Below are positions 13,901-27,200 of a stretch of 64,000 nt of DNA, in pieces. The position numbers and the translations under genes were made by a program. Every line of letters starts with the position of its first letter. Positions within the stretch are counted from its first letter, which is position 1. The notes beneath the pieces are model-generated. The model was not told the DNA's origin and ran no database searches. It was given only the letters and a program-made list of their open reading frames with translations. Where the stretch lies: positions 1-64,000 of the forward strand of contig WBMZ01015597.1 of NCBI GenBank assembly GCA_013400975.1, in the 5' to 3' direction. Source of the stretch: Atrichornis clamosus (lineage: Eukaryota; Chordata; Aves; Passeriformes; Menuridae).

Positions 13901-15106
13901 GAGGCTGAGTTTGTAGCACTGGAATAAGAGAAAGGTGAAATCAGCATACTTTTAAAACTTAACTCATTCAATGAGGCATCCTTAAAAGGGAGTACTGATT
14001 GGCCTATTCTAGTAGTTTATAAGTGTAAAGGACACTTTCTTGTCGGACTAAAATCATTCTTCTTAATGAAAATGTTGTATTTTACTTTGGTGTTGATTTG
14101 CCTTTAAATTTCTGTTTTCAAGGCTTGCATGGTATTGGTTTAAGAGGCAATGGCATTCCTTTGTTTCTAATACAAATAGAATAGTTTTTTCTTTCTTTTT
14201 TTATTCTCTTCCCTTTTTCAGATAGCAAAGTTGGGGGAAGCAGGAGTTATCTACCCTTTAATGACTAAACTATGGAAAACAAAGTTAATAATTATAAAGC
14301 TGTGGCTACTGTGTTTCTGACATAGATTTGTGGGTTATATGTTTCTCTCTAACACAATTCAGTCATTTTGACAATGTCATCCAATATATATGTTTTAAAA
14401 TACATTCTAGAAGTAGTTGCCTGAAGTACCAGTTCTTACTTCTTTTCTTATAGTTATTAATTGACACGACACATTTTCTCCAGTCAGTGAATGATCTGTC
14501 ACTCCACACAAAACATCTTTTCTAGCTGTTTTCTGCCACGGGAGATATTTGATGTTTGCCAAGTCACTGTGGCAAAACTTAATGTAGTTGTATAAAGTGT
14601 GTAGGCTTGCCTCTCCACTGTGACTGGTGATCCTAATTATCCCAATTTCAGCATACCTGATTTGAAACACTTGGAAATGGAGACCAGTTTGAAAGATGTG
14701 TAACTTTTTAAAAAATTGGGCTCTTTTCTATTCTGTCTGTATTTGCAATTGTAATAGCAATTTTTATTACACAAACACATTTTTACAACAATTCTAACAG
14801 AGACTTTGAAGCTTGAATTGATTTTAGGCTTAGTTGTTATTCAAAGAAAAGAAGATCAGTGTTGTTAAATAAAGGCAGCCTTCCTTTGAGATGACATTCA
14901 GAAACGTTTTGGAGCCGTGTCAGTTAGAAAGTTTCATCCTCTATGCTTACAACTGTGATAAGGTAATAATTTACTAACGCTTACTTAATTGAAACAAAAT
15001 CACTGGAGGGAAGAGGAGAGGATCTTATCTTAAAATTGCTTAGTGATGTGTAGAAACTAATTCCTAGAATCTGAAAGGTTTTTCAGGTCACTTATTTTTT
15101 ATGCAG
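10648..15106 (+). other. KYAT3: KYAT3 intron 1 (5' UTR intron)
   Basis: This stretch lies between the CpG-island exon and the leader exon. It is AT-rich with a T/G-rich low-complexity tract at 12.6-12.7 kb. I looked for the RBMX-like retrogene (RBMXL1) associated with the human KYAT3 5' region and saw no RRM-like open frame on either strand. Confidence 0.5.
12621..12729. repeat. T/G-rich low-complexity tract
   Basis: About 110 bases are made almost wholly of T and G, with runs of TTTGTTTG, TTGG and long T stretches. It lies in KYAT3 intron 1. It reads as simple low-complexity DNA and shows no transposon ends. Confidence 0.7.
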
Positions 15107-15207
15107 TCATGTTTCTTGCTTCAAGAAACTTCTGTTGCCGTGGCATTAGAACATGCCAGCTAAGAACAGATTTGCTCTCCAGATCCATCAAACATTCAGC
15201 CTCTGCA
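15107..15207 (+). CDS. KYAT3: KYAT3 exon encoding the mitochondrial leader
   Basis: The acceptor ATGCAG precedes only two untranslated bases (TC) before the ATG at 15109, and the donor is GCA|GTAAGT. It encodes residues 1-33, starting MFLASRNFC, rich in Arg, Ser and Leu with a single acidic residue (Asp21). The first four residues match recalled human KYAT3. The exon ends in phase 0. Confidence 0.9.
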
Positions 15208-18200
15208 GTAAGTATTCCTTCAGTTTCATAGAGAAAATGATTTCATGCAATGCTTTAGAGATGCACTAATTTTGCAATGTTGCAAATATATGTGCATCAG
15301 CTGTGGGTTTTTTTATTTCTTGTTAGATAGATACAAACATTTACTATCAAGAACAAAATAAGGTATTTGAATCAGTCAAATATTAACCATACTGGCGTAA
15401 CAGAATTTGGTGATTATTGCTTTGTGTATCCTTTTCAGTCTTCAAAGTCACATCTAGCACATATCACACCAGAAAGATTGTCTAGGTTTTAGAGAGAAGC
15501 TTGAGATACAGGAGGCAGGTTCAATCTCAGCTTTATCACAGACTTTTGGTAAGACAATTTATTTCTTTCTATCTCAGTTTTCCTTTATATGAGAGTAATG
15601 GTGCTTCTTGGATGCTGCTATAACAAGGGGTATATAAGTACCTCAGACTTAGTTTTATATAGAATCTTCTCAATTTCTCAGTTTAATTGCTTGTAAGATT
15701 GTGTAACTTCATTTTAAGTCTTCCAGTTTTGTTGAGAAAAAAGAGCTTTGCAGCACGTCAGGAGGTCACACACTGCCTAGCATATAGAACACTGGAATGT
15801 AAACTGTGTTCCCTGGTCAGAGCAGGAGTTCATCTAGTCAGCAGAGTGGGTCAACCAAGGCACATGCCAGATCCTTTAAAGCAGATATGCAAACCATTAT
15901 ACTGGACAGTTGTAAAATATTTTGCCCAAATGGGAAGTTTATTTTAGTGTGCAAGTCACTTTTCAGGTCAGCTTTTGTCTGAGTCAGTTTTTTATATGCT
16001 GTATGTATTTCTATTCTGTATAATTCAGTTGGATACTCTCACTAAATGTCCTCAAATTTAACACCGGTTGTTTTGATTTTTTTTTTAATTTTGGATTTCT
16101 TAAGATCTTGGCTTCAGTTGTAGCTTTTGATACTGAATTCCACAATTTATTTATGCACCATATAAAAGCATTTGCTTCCAACATTTTAAAACTTACTGCC
16201 ATTCAATTTCATGACAGGTTTCTCTGTATTAGGAAAAAAGATAAATACAAGCAGCACCTGACTTTCTATCAGGTATTTTCTTTGTTAGAAAGTGTTAGGG
16301 AAAGTAGGAGGTCAGTTAGAGCTTGATGAAGACCTCCCTCTCCTGCTTTACACCCATTTTTGACTCATGGAAATCCTAGCCCTGCATCTAGAAATGGCTT
16401 GAAGATTATCAGGTGATGACATAACTGAACTAAAACAAAAAAGAGTCTTAAGATTTCTAATGACCTTCGGGAAGAAAGAATGCAAATGGAGGTTTCATTT
16501 TTAAATCCCAGTTAATAAGTTGGCTTCCTTAAAGTAGTAAGGTCAATCTGAACCCCACTGATCTGTGAAAACCTGAAAACTAACGCAGGTCCAGCTATTC
16601 TGTTTTAAAACTAGTTCCAAGGCACAAGAAGCAAATAAATAGAAAGACTTGAATCATTAAATATTTAAAGTTATATAGTATGGAGCTGTAAGGTGAAGGC
16701 TTATTTTATTGTTGATACATTTTTAACTAGGGAAGGTTACTCAATACAGTTAAGATTTATGTTAATTATAAAAGTCCTGCAGTTGATAAGCCTTTAGCTT
16801 TTAGCAAATTGAAACAATTTAAGGAGAGGTAATCTATGGAACAAATTTACTCATGGCAGCATACAGAATTCTCATTGTTAACTAGCAAGACTCAAGGTAA
16901 GACTTACTTCTTCCACTGTGAGAAGTAGTCTAGCATGTAAAAATGGATGTGTGTGTGGCTCAGTGTAAGTAGTATCTGTGTTGTTTGTATTTTTAAAGTA
17001 CAGCCAAACATGAATCATATTTACCAAAACATGCACTGTAAAATTGGATTAATCTTCTAAACCATATGTGTTTTTAAATAGATGCAATACAGATTACCTA
17101 GTCAGGACTCTCTGTTAACTCCCTCTTATTCTGTGTTAAGAAACCTGACTTCAACTGTGTAGTATAGCGGTTTGCTTCCTGAGAACAAATAAAAGGTGTC
17201 CTGTGTTTGATTCCTCTGGTGTTCATGTCACTTAGATGAGGTCAGAATCAGATCTGTTGAGCAGACATATGAGCAGAGAAGTATCTGCTTAATTTTATAG
17301 CTTCACATTTTTCAAATCACAGTCTATGTGATGGCTTCATTACTGTAAACAGGCTGAGTGCAAACGTACCTGCTGCATACTGTTGAATATGGTTTTTGAA
17401 TCTTTCTGATAATAGCAATAGCTAGCAGTGGTACAAGTCACTAAAAATCAGTAGCTTGACTCAAAGAAACAGGATTGTCTGGAGTGCTGAAGAACTATAT
17501 TAATTTCCATGTAATTTTTTTCTGGCGTCCAGCTAGTTTGCAAAGATAGATATGAACTTGCGCTTTTTTTGTTTGCACATAGGAATAAATTTTGTTTTCT
17601 TTTCCCTAACTTCCTTTTCATTTTTAGCTTAAAAATCTCACAAGTATCAGTAGGTTTTTCCCTGCCTTTATATAGGGTAGTCATTACAGTTTTATTTTAC
17701 AGAAGTTTTCCAATATCTTAATTTAAGGCCTGAATATACAGCAAACTCATGTTCTGATGTGATTTTGCTGTGCTGTAAGTAGATACTTTAAAGTTTTAAA
17801 AATCTGAATGAAAATAGGATATGTTTTTGCTATTTTCCTCTTACTCATCAATTTAACAAATAAAATTACATCTCAAATGCATACTTTCCAAACTGGATTG
17901 AGCAGGATTTGGGCCAGAAATAGCACAGTCTTTAAGTTGTTTTCGTTGTTAGCCTATTGTAGAAAATAAAAAGACAGTATATATACTATTTTTTTCTTTT
18001 TAGGTCATCTTTTAAAGCTATTGAGCTAAATTACGCCCCTCTTTCATTCTTGCTGAAAGTCTAGTGGATTTAGATAATGATGAATGAGGATTTAGGACAT
18101 TTTTGTGTATTTTCCTGTTAGTCTGAATTCAAGCTATTATGGAAGCTTTAATGAAAGAACACATCTATAATTTTGTGTAACTACTGAATTCAGCTGGCAA

Positions 18201-21200
18201 TGGTATATTTGAGAAAGCATGAAGGAGGGTTTTCATGCAGAATCCAACAATGCCATATTTTGTCTTTCTTAACAAAGCCCTTCTGTCTGTACATTTTGAT
18301 CTTGCAGACAATGCCCTTCAGACATAAAAACACAAAACGAATTGAAGGCCTTGATAGCAATGTGTGGTAAGTAAGAGGAAAGTATCTGCACATTTCAGAA
18401 AATGTCTTTGGATTATGTATTTTCTTTCTAAAAATACAGCTATTGCCAATAATATGGTGCATGGCCCTTGCTATCCCTGCTGGAATATATTTGGCACTTG
18501 TGTAGAAGCAGTGAATGAAATTCAGTTAAAGGTGTGATTAATTGTTATTTTTGAGCTTTAAATATTAGGCTTGGGCTTCTCTTCCTCTAATAAACCACGT
18601 AAGTATAACTCACGGGCACAGTAGTATAGCTGACTTTCAAATTTAAATGTTAAATATGTTGAGTAATGTGTTTCAATTACACCTGATTTGTGTTTACCAA
18701 ACAAATCAGATTTTTTAAAAAGCCATTATACTTGTCTTTATAATTTTTAATACATATTTTTATAGTTATTAAATTTGTCTTAAAGCAGTATTGCCATCAC
18801 TGATAAATATGGAATTTTCTTAGTTGGTGAAAACACTATTCTGGGCTTCCATTAGTTGTATGTATATATGTGTGTACATATACACAAGGTGTTTTGATGA
18901 TTCAGCCTTAAGCTAATGTTTAGCAATTTGTATTCATTTTTGACAGAACTGTGATGCTATGCAGGGAGGGTTATGAGGGAAGATGGTTGTTTTGTTTTGT
19001 TTTTAAAATTTTGTTAAGATTTCAGTAGGGAGGAAAGAGTAAAATGTAAAGTTGACCTGTGAAGGGAGGAAGGAAAAATTGTTGAAGAATCCTGCAGGCT
19101 ACTGGGAACAGTTAATAAGCAGCCTGAAACAATCTGTTGCCTAAAATTACTTAATAAAATTATAGCACTCTGAGGTGACTGGGTAGTTTAAATGACACCT
19201 TCACTTGACTGAATTGAACCTTCAAGTCATTTCATGTGCCTGGTGTTCCATTTCTGCCTATATCCAGAGCTAATGTGTGTTTGTGCATGGGCACATCTGA
19301 GCACAGTTCTGCTGGCAGGAAAGTTATTCTGTAGATGCAGAACATCAGCCTTTTCTTGGGTGCTCTCTGACTCCTGTGGTCACTTATCACTGTTTCAGCC
19401 CTCAGGTCTTCACGTGAGCACCTTACTTAAACCTGTTTCCACTGCTGTGAATTTGGCAAACTGAAATATATTTTTTTCCCCTTTGAATGCTAATGAATGA
19501 AAAGATAATTTTATCTGATATGTTAACTTTAAGATGTTTTTCCCTCTAGGGTTGAATTTACAAAAGTGGCAGCAGATCCCTCAATTGTTAATCTTGGTCA
19601 AGGCCTTCCTGATATATCCCCTCCTAGCTATGTTAAAGAAGAGCTGGCAAAGGTAGCAGCAGTTGACAGACTGAACCAGTACACCCGAGGCTTTGTAAGT
19701 ATTGTGGAACTCAAGGACCCAAGTTCAGTGGAAGACGTGCCACAGGGAAAAAAACTGACTTTGTTTTCAATTGGTTTTATCTGTAGATCATAGTGTTATG
19801 TCCCAAATTACGTTGATCTGGTAGCCTATCTGTTATGAGTGACCTTCCTCTGTGTAGGTTCTTCAAGGCAGAATCCTTCAGCAACAGCAAAATGGTAGAG
19901 CATGTCTGGAATGGACTGTCTCTGAAGAGTCAATTCAGTTTAAAGACTGTAGGTTATACGTTTACCTCTGACTTTGGTCAGTATAAATATGAATCAGACA
20001 GTACAGTGGGAGAATGAGAAAGAAATACTTGATACCACTTGAGACAGCACCTCTAGGATCAAGAAAAAATTCACCCATAGGACTTAGTAGATTTCAGTGG
20101 AGACTAGGAAGGGATGGAAACAGTAAGTTTTTACCCCTGGGAGATAGTCACTACTCATTCTATAAGCTGGCTTGTAGAGTTTATGTCTTGAGCTGGGTGT
20201 GAGTATGTGGCATTTATCATTGTCCAAAGCATTGAGATGGTCTATTGTAGGGGACTATTACTGTTTTAATATGACCACTTCCTTGTTTGGTTTGTCTGTT
20301 TTTTATTTTGTGGTAAAGATGAACTATATTGCCCAAACGAGATTTGTGTCAGGACTGCTACAAGACCCTAAGGAGTCTATCTGATATTTTTCTAGCTGAG
20401 CATATGACAGAACAGTGACAGAAAAGCATTGTATAGACTGGTAGGCCAGAAATTGTGTTGAGAGTTGTGGCATCACTGTGTCTATATTCCAACATAACAT
20501 TTTGCCTATTCTCTGAGAATCTGCATGCATTAGAACTGACGGCGAGCAGCAGTGGCCAGCACTTCCCTCAAGGACAAGCTCTCACAGTGAGCAGAGCGGA
20601 GGTCTCAGCAGCCAGGGCCTGGTGAGCAAGGCACGCCAGAGATGATGGCTGAGGTCAGCCCAGATCACCTGAGATCAAGACAGGAAGTCAATCCACAGGT
20701 CAGGCCCAGCTATGCTAACCACAGTAATGCATAACCCAGTGATCACTGGGCAGGTCCAGGGTGACACAGCAAGTCTAAGGTCAAGCCACAAAATCAACAG
20801 CAACTTTTAGCTATGTACAAAGAATCTCTGCAAGTACGAGATACGTACGTACATATATATACATGCATACATAATAAAAAAATTCTCTCTATGTAGGCTT
20901 GAAAGTATGAAGCAATTATTTTATGCCAGATACACACAAAAGATGTCCTGAATTAAGTGAACTTCTGGGCTAAGCATTAGTATGTTCATCACCTACAATA
21001 AGGTACCTGAAAAGTCTTTGCTCACCAAGCAGACAAAGTTTTGGAGGAGCCTTGGCACAGGGGAAAAGGTTACAGAGAGCATGGGCTGCAGTCTTCTGTG
21101 GCTGCTGTACTGTAACAGACTACCAGCTACTAAGAAGAGCATTAACTCTATTCCAGCTGAAACCAGGCCAAGTCTACCTTCTGACAAGTATTCCCAGACT

Positions 21201-24200
21201 GATTCTCTAAAACTATTTGCAAATCAAGCATAAATATAATTTTCTCAATGCATGCAATTATTTGGTGTTTATTTCTGCCACTTCATTCTTTATATCCAAA
21301 CGGTTTGATAATTCCCATGATAATTATGAATGTTGACAGATACATTATACTGCAGATAGTAATTAAACAGGAATTTATAACAGTATTCCCACCTTCAGCC
21401 TTTGTACTTCCTCTACAAACTCCTGTACTTCTAAGGTTTCTGAGCATAAGTATTTGTGTTGGCACACATGGGAGAGATAGGAATGAATGATGCCCATCCA
21501 TCTGATGCTTGAGCCATTGTCTCAGCTACACTCAGAGCTGTCATTGACTGTAGGACTGTGGCCCATAGAGTGACCTAATGTGACTTGGGTGCTACAGCAT
21601 TCCTGTCTTGCTGACTCCTCATGGCAAGAAGTGGCTGCCATTTGAATCAGCAATGACTTGTAAGCCTTAATTTATGGTAATGTTTTTGTTTACAGAAGGG
21701 TTCATGATTGAATGCCTTGTGTGTAGAGATAGAATGTTCAATATTTTAGAGGATTTTTGTTAGATAGTTTGCATAGCTGTTTTCTATTTCTACCAGGTAT
21801 CCCAAAAGAAAAAAAGATTTTTACAGCAGTTTTCCTGAATAAAGAGAATTGTGCCTTCGTATTTCCATGTTATACATGATCTTTGTTGCATGTTTGTTTT
21901 CTTGTTCTTTGCACATTTTGAGAAGAATATGTTAATTGCCATGTCCCTGAAAAGGACAAAAATGGTGAGTGGTGCTCTGAGATTTGGGATGTGACTATAT
22001 GAATCATTATTCTGATCACAAGTGCTGTTTATCAGCAGTATATAAATACAATAAAAAGATTTCCCTTGCACCTAATACTTTTTAATTGAAAGATAAGGAA
22101 GGAAACAGAAGGAGCTGAAAGAGACTCAAAACAAAGGGAGGGTGAATTGGTGTCAGAGTATTTCCTTCTTTCCTCCTGTCTCTTGTCCTAGCTCTGCTAT
22201 AGGCTACCTGGAGCTACTCTGAGATGCGATTATAAGAAAGAAATTAAAAAGCACCAGATAGAGAATTTCCAGTAAATACAAATAAATTGAAAACACTCTT
22301 CTTTCCTAATGTGCAAAAAGTTTAAACCCTGCTACCTGTTAACGGCTATTAACAGAGGGCTAATGTTGTATTTTTCTATTTCAAAATGCAGTATTTTGAT
22401 ACATGTGGAAAAAACTCCAAACACAGGTTTTGTACATTGTCAGGAACATACCAATCAGTTACTTTTTTTTGCTTTGAACAGGGACATCCATCACTGGTGA
22501 AAGCCTTGTCTCAAGTGTATGAGAGAGTTTGTGGAAGAAAGGTTGATCCTCTCACAGATATCCTGGTGACTGTGGGAGCTTATGGATCTCTCTTTAGCAC
22601 AATACAGGCATTAATTGAAGAGGGAGATGAAGTAAGTTTTTATTGAAAATATTCACATATACTCACAGAAATGAGAATCTGCCTCTTTTTATTTGTCCAC
22701 TTTTAAATATAAGTTAATATTGGGGCTTCTTTCTATTTCCATTAGTTTGATTTGTTATAGTTGTACATCTGACTTATGGTTTCAGAAGCTGTGGTTAGGA
22801 GAGTATCCTTTGGATGTCTTCCAATCATTCACCAACTTGCAAACACCTTTCTTTCGTACTTAGTATCGGTTGCAGTTTCTTTATCACTGTTACTGTTAGG
22901 TGACACAATACACACTGATTTCTTATCTGAGAAAACATGTGGGCTGTTGTCTGCAACAGACTACTAAGAGTGATGCAAAGAGTTGGTGTTCCAGTAACCA
23001 CTATGTGTCATGTTCTGTTTTGGGCCATTGCATGGTAGCAGCATAGGTAGCAGAAAAGCTTGTTACTTTACTGTAGTAGCTGTGATAACTCATCCCTTTA
23101 TAATTACTGATGTCTGCCGTTTTTACAATGATATTAAAAGTGATTTTACAGGAATATTTCTATCCATAGTGGACAAAACCTTTCTGTGTTGTTGTGTATT
23201 TTGCTTTCAGTGTTTTGTTTGGTTTGCTTGTATATTGTATTCTTATCTGTATCTTGTTTTTCTGTTGCTCTGATAGTCACTTCTCTTTTGTTTGGAATAG
23301 TTCTATTAGCCTTTGCTTTTGGTGGGATTTTAAAAATTTCTTTTGTTTTCCTGTTGTCTAGCCTCTATGCAGTTTTTCTTGAATTTGTCCTCTTTTTTTA
23401 ACCTGAGAATTTGTGTCTGATAAAATTTGAGGACTTAGGCTGTTCTTCTGAGATTTCTAGATATTTGGAAATCTTGGTCTTTCATGGAGAGAATTAGAGA
23501 AGCTGTGCTGTGGTTCAGCAATTTGCCATTGCTTTCTCCCATCTTTGCATCTTTGCCTTGTGCCTTCAAATCTGTGTGTAGGACTCAAACAATCTTATTA
23601 TTTTAACTTAATTGTTGTACTGTGTAACTGTAGAAGAACAGCAACAGTGTGTTGTCAAAAATGAGCTGTTCTTATCTTACTTAGCCTGAGGGCATTGTTG
23701 TGTGATACTCTAAAAGGAGGAATATTCTGCAATGTTATTACATCTGGAGTGCCAGAAACATTATCAAGTTATACCACCAAAGTAAATGTAGAAATATGAT
23801 GGTATCATGCATGGTAAATTCTTTGGTTTTGATACTGATGATTGTCATTTCAGGTAATAATAATAGAGCCATTTTATGACTGTTATGAGCCAATGGTAAA
23901 GATGGCGGGTGCAAAGCCTGTTTTTATCCCACTGAGATGTGTGAGTAGCTTTTTAAAAATTATTTACCATATAAAGTTTCTCATCCATCTACAATGCAGT
24001 TTGATGAACATCTTCTATGTGATGCTTATCTGTATAGTTTTTCATAATACCAAATTATATAGAAATGAGATAGATTGCTGATGTGCAAGTCTGACACAGT
24101 GATAATCCAAAGCAGATAGAATTTTTTATTAGTGTTGGAGAAGGTGTAACAATGTTTCTCCTTTGCTTTAATTTGTGCAAAGCTGAAAGCTGATTAAAAT

Positions 24201-27200
24201 TGCTTTCTTTGGTTTCCAGTGCAAATAATGGAAGGGGGATCACATATCAGTGCAGTTTCTCTATCAGTTGGTTTTCAAAAGATACAGTTTCTGATCCCTT
24301 CAGCCTTTCTACAGTGACACAATATAGTTTGTTTTCCAAAATATGCTTGCTAAATAAGGACTGATCATTCAGTAGACATATTTGCTATACATACAAGAAT
24401 CGCTGGTTCCTTTATTGTTAAAAAAGAGTACTTTTGCTATGGGTTAATTGTCAAGTTGGTACTGCTGGCATTATGCCCACAGCTTGTAAGGACTGTTCTG
24501 GATGCAAAGTGTTATCCTTGTAGCACTGCCTTGTGCAGCTGGCAGTCTTGCATGGGAAGGGCCAAGGGGCTCTTGAGCAGGACTATAGCATGAACACCAT
24601 GAAATCAGAAAAACACAGAGTGACAAAACCTCCAGGGCTGCAGTGGGAGTAGATGAGACTGTTCCTCTGGATGTCCTCCTTCTAGTGGTGTTTCAAATGA
24701 CCAAGCACCCCCATGTATTTTCTGTTTCACACCCTTGTTTTCATTGTGGTCCTCTCCCAGTCATGTGCAGGTATCAGAAAGTTAGTGTGTCCATGCTCTC
24801 TGTTCTCTGTACCAACTGGCCCAAACGTCTGTTATGTGTGTGTAATACCTCAGGGACACTTGTATTGTGTAGTATATAAGTCCAGAGCCTCAGTAGTGGA
24901 GATTTTTAGTTCTTTGGCCGTTTTCATATGTTCAAGGAGGAGGAAAAGACCTTGAATCTCTCCCGTGGTGATCAGACCTTCCAGTCAAGCATGCACACAC
25001 TTGCTCCATTGTCTGGCAAGGCTGTAAACTCTCCTGCCATGTGACCGGGCTTTCTGCATTACATGCCATAATAATCAGCGTTTGTGCTACTAGATCCTGG
25101 AAACCAGTTCCTCCAGAAGACAGTCAGTGGCCAGGAGAAGACAGCCACTGTCATAATAGTTTACTTGGCTCTTAACCTAACCACCTATTCCTAGAACTGC
25201 TTACTCTCGGGAGAGAGAGTAAATTGGAGGACAGATTGGATAGGTTGACGAGTATGGTTATGAAAGTGTTAGAGGGTGGTGAGTTGAGCAGCTCTCTGTA
25301 GGCTGCAAGGTATTATTAGAGTCATGTATAAATTTCTTGTGGCGGGGTTTTTTGTTTGTTTTTTTTTTAGAAAAATGATGGAAACTCTGCATCTAGTGCC
25401 GATTGGGTCTTAGATCCTGCTGAACTTGCCAATAAATTTAATTCCAAAACAAAAGCAATTATTCTGAATACCCCACACAACCCTATAGGCAAGGTAAGAG
25501 TCCTGCTTTAACACACTATAATTTCAAAGAATGCCTTAAATACTGTGATTAATGCATCATCCCTTACTTTTTTTTGTATCCCAGGTGTTTACCCAAGAAG
25601 AGCTCCAAGTAATAGCTGATCTCTGTATTAAACATGACACCCTGTGCATCAGTGATGAGGTGTACGAATGGCTGGTGTATAAAGGGAATAAACACGTTAA
25701 AATAGGTACTGATTTTTTGTGGCATCTTAGAAGTGTTTGTGGAATGATGCTGTAAACTTGCCTCTCAGAGATAATGCTTGCTGGAGGAAGCTCAAACATC
25801 AAGCTTTGACTATTTTACAATGTTTAGACTCTAAGGAGAAGAGCCCCTCCCTTTTCTGAAAAGTATTTTGAAGAACGATTTCCAAATAGAATTTCCAAAG
25901 CTCTTAAGTGACTTTGGAGCAGATATCCATAGAAGCCAGTGGGACTGATGCTCATAGTCAGTTTTGATCCTATGAATATCCCATCCTTCTTCAGTTACTT
26001 GGTTGGCCATGACAAGTATAGCTGCTGTTACTGTGTGTGCATTAGACAGCGCTTTGCTGAAGAACTAATAGAAGGAATAGGGATTAGAACTTCTCAAAGC
26101 ATTGTGGAGATAATCAATGAGGGAAATGGACAATGAGGAACACAATTATTTGTGCTCCACTAATTATAAAAATTTTTAAAAAGTATAAAGGTCAGTGTGA
26201 AGATAGTGCATGAGCACAGTCCCTCTGAAGTGCAGAGACAGGGTTAAATAATGGACATTGAATTCAGTGAATTAAGTCATGCAAGCATAGTATGAAAGCA
26301 TGTTAAAGTCTTCAGGTAATATGGCTACAGGGGTAAAACACCACTGCAAGAACAAACCAGAAAAGCAAATAGTTATGCTATGTCCCGATCCTCTCGTTTT
26401 ACTTCTTGATCCAAATTTCACTGAAGTTAGTGGATTCACTCCCACTGTCTCAGAACAATTTAACCTAGTGCAGGTTATTGAACTCCTTTGCCAGTTCTAT
26501 AATGCTACAGCATTTCTGTAAAAGTTACTGGTGTGGTCGTCTTGGGTTGTGTCTGCTGATGTATTTGAAAAGTCCAAATCTTGCTTCTCACATGTACAGA
26601 GAAGCATGAAGTACCTGTTCTGATATACTTATTGTTGTATTGAAGGCATATTTCAGTCGTGTGCAACAGAGACATAAAGTTGAGATTAAATAATGAAATC
26701 AAGATACGTAAATATAAATTTGACTTAAAAAAACTTAGGTTTTTTCCCTGGCTTTGCCACTGGTTGAATGCTGAATAACTTTGCTTCTATGCTTCAATTC
26801 CATATTTGTAGAGTGGCAGAAAAAGAAACTATCCACTGGTGGGGGCCACGTCATTGTAGAAACAGAGTCTTATAAGTAATACAAAGAAAATTATATTTAA
26901 ATGACCTTCAAACACTTACTAGCTCAGCTGCACAGTTGGTGATCATCCAGCTGCAGTACATTGATTGTATTGGCCATACAATCTATTTTGTGTCTGTTTT
27001 GAGGGCGACCTAATTCCATGACTGTTGTGGTTGCCTGGATAGTGATACTTTCTTGAAGACATTCAGACATGGAAGAAGGAGAACATTTTGGGTACATTAA
27101 TGTGGTAGTAATCTGAGTCTCTGCATCCTAACAGGTTACCTAACAATAACTGATCATGTGTCCCAGTTGCAAAGTACAGTCAGGTAAATTGAAGATTTCT

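Noticed and set aside
18075..18125. ATGATGA followed by CTGA, resembling C/D-box snoRNA motifs
   Set aside because: The boxes are only about 45 bases apart, there is no terminal stem, and no guide region was recognised.
18857..18886. TATATGT/ACATATA palindrome in a KYAT3 intron
   Set aside because: Low-complexity TA/GT sequence readily forms such palindromes; nothing else supports a function.
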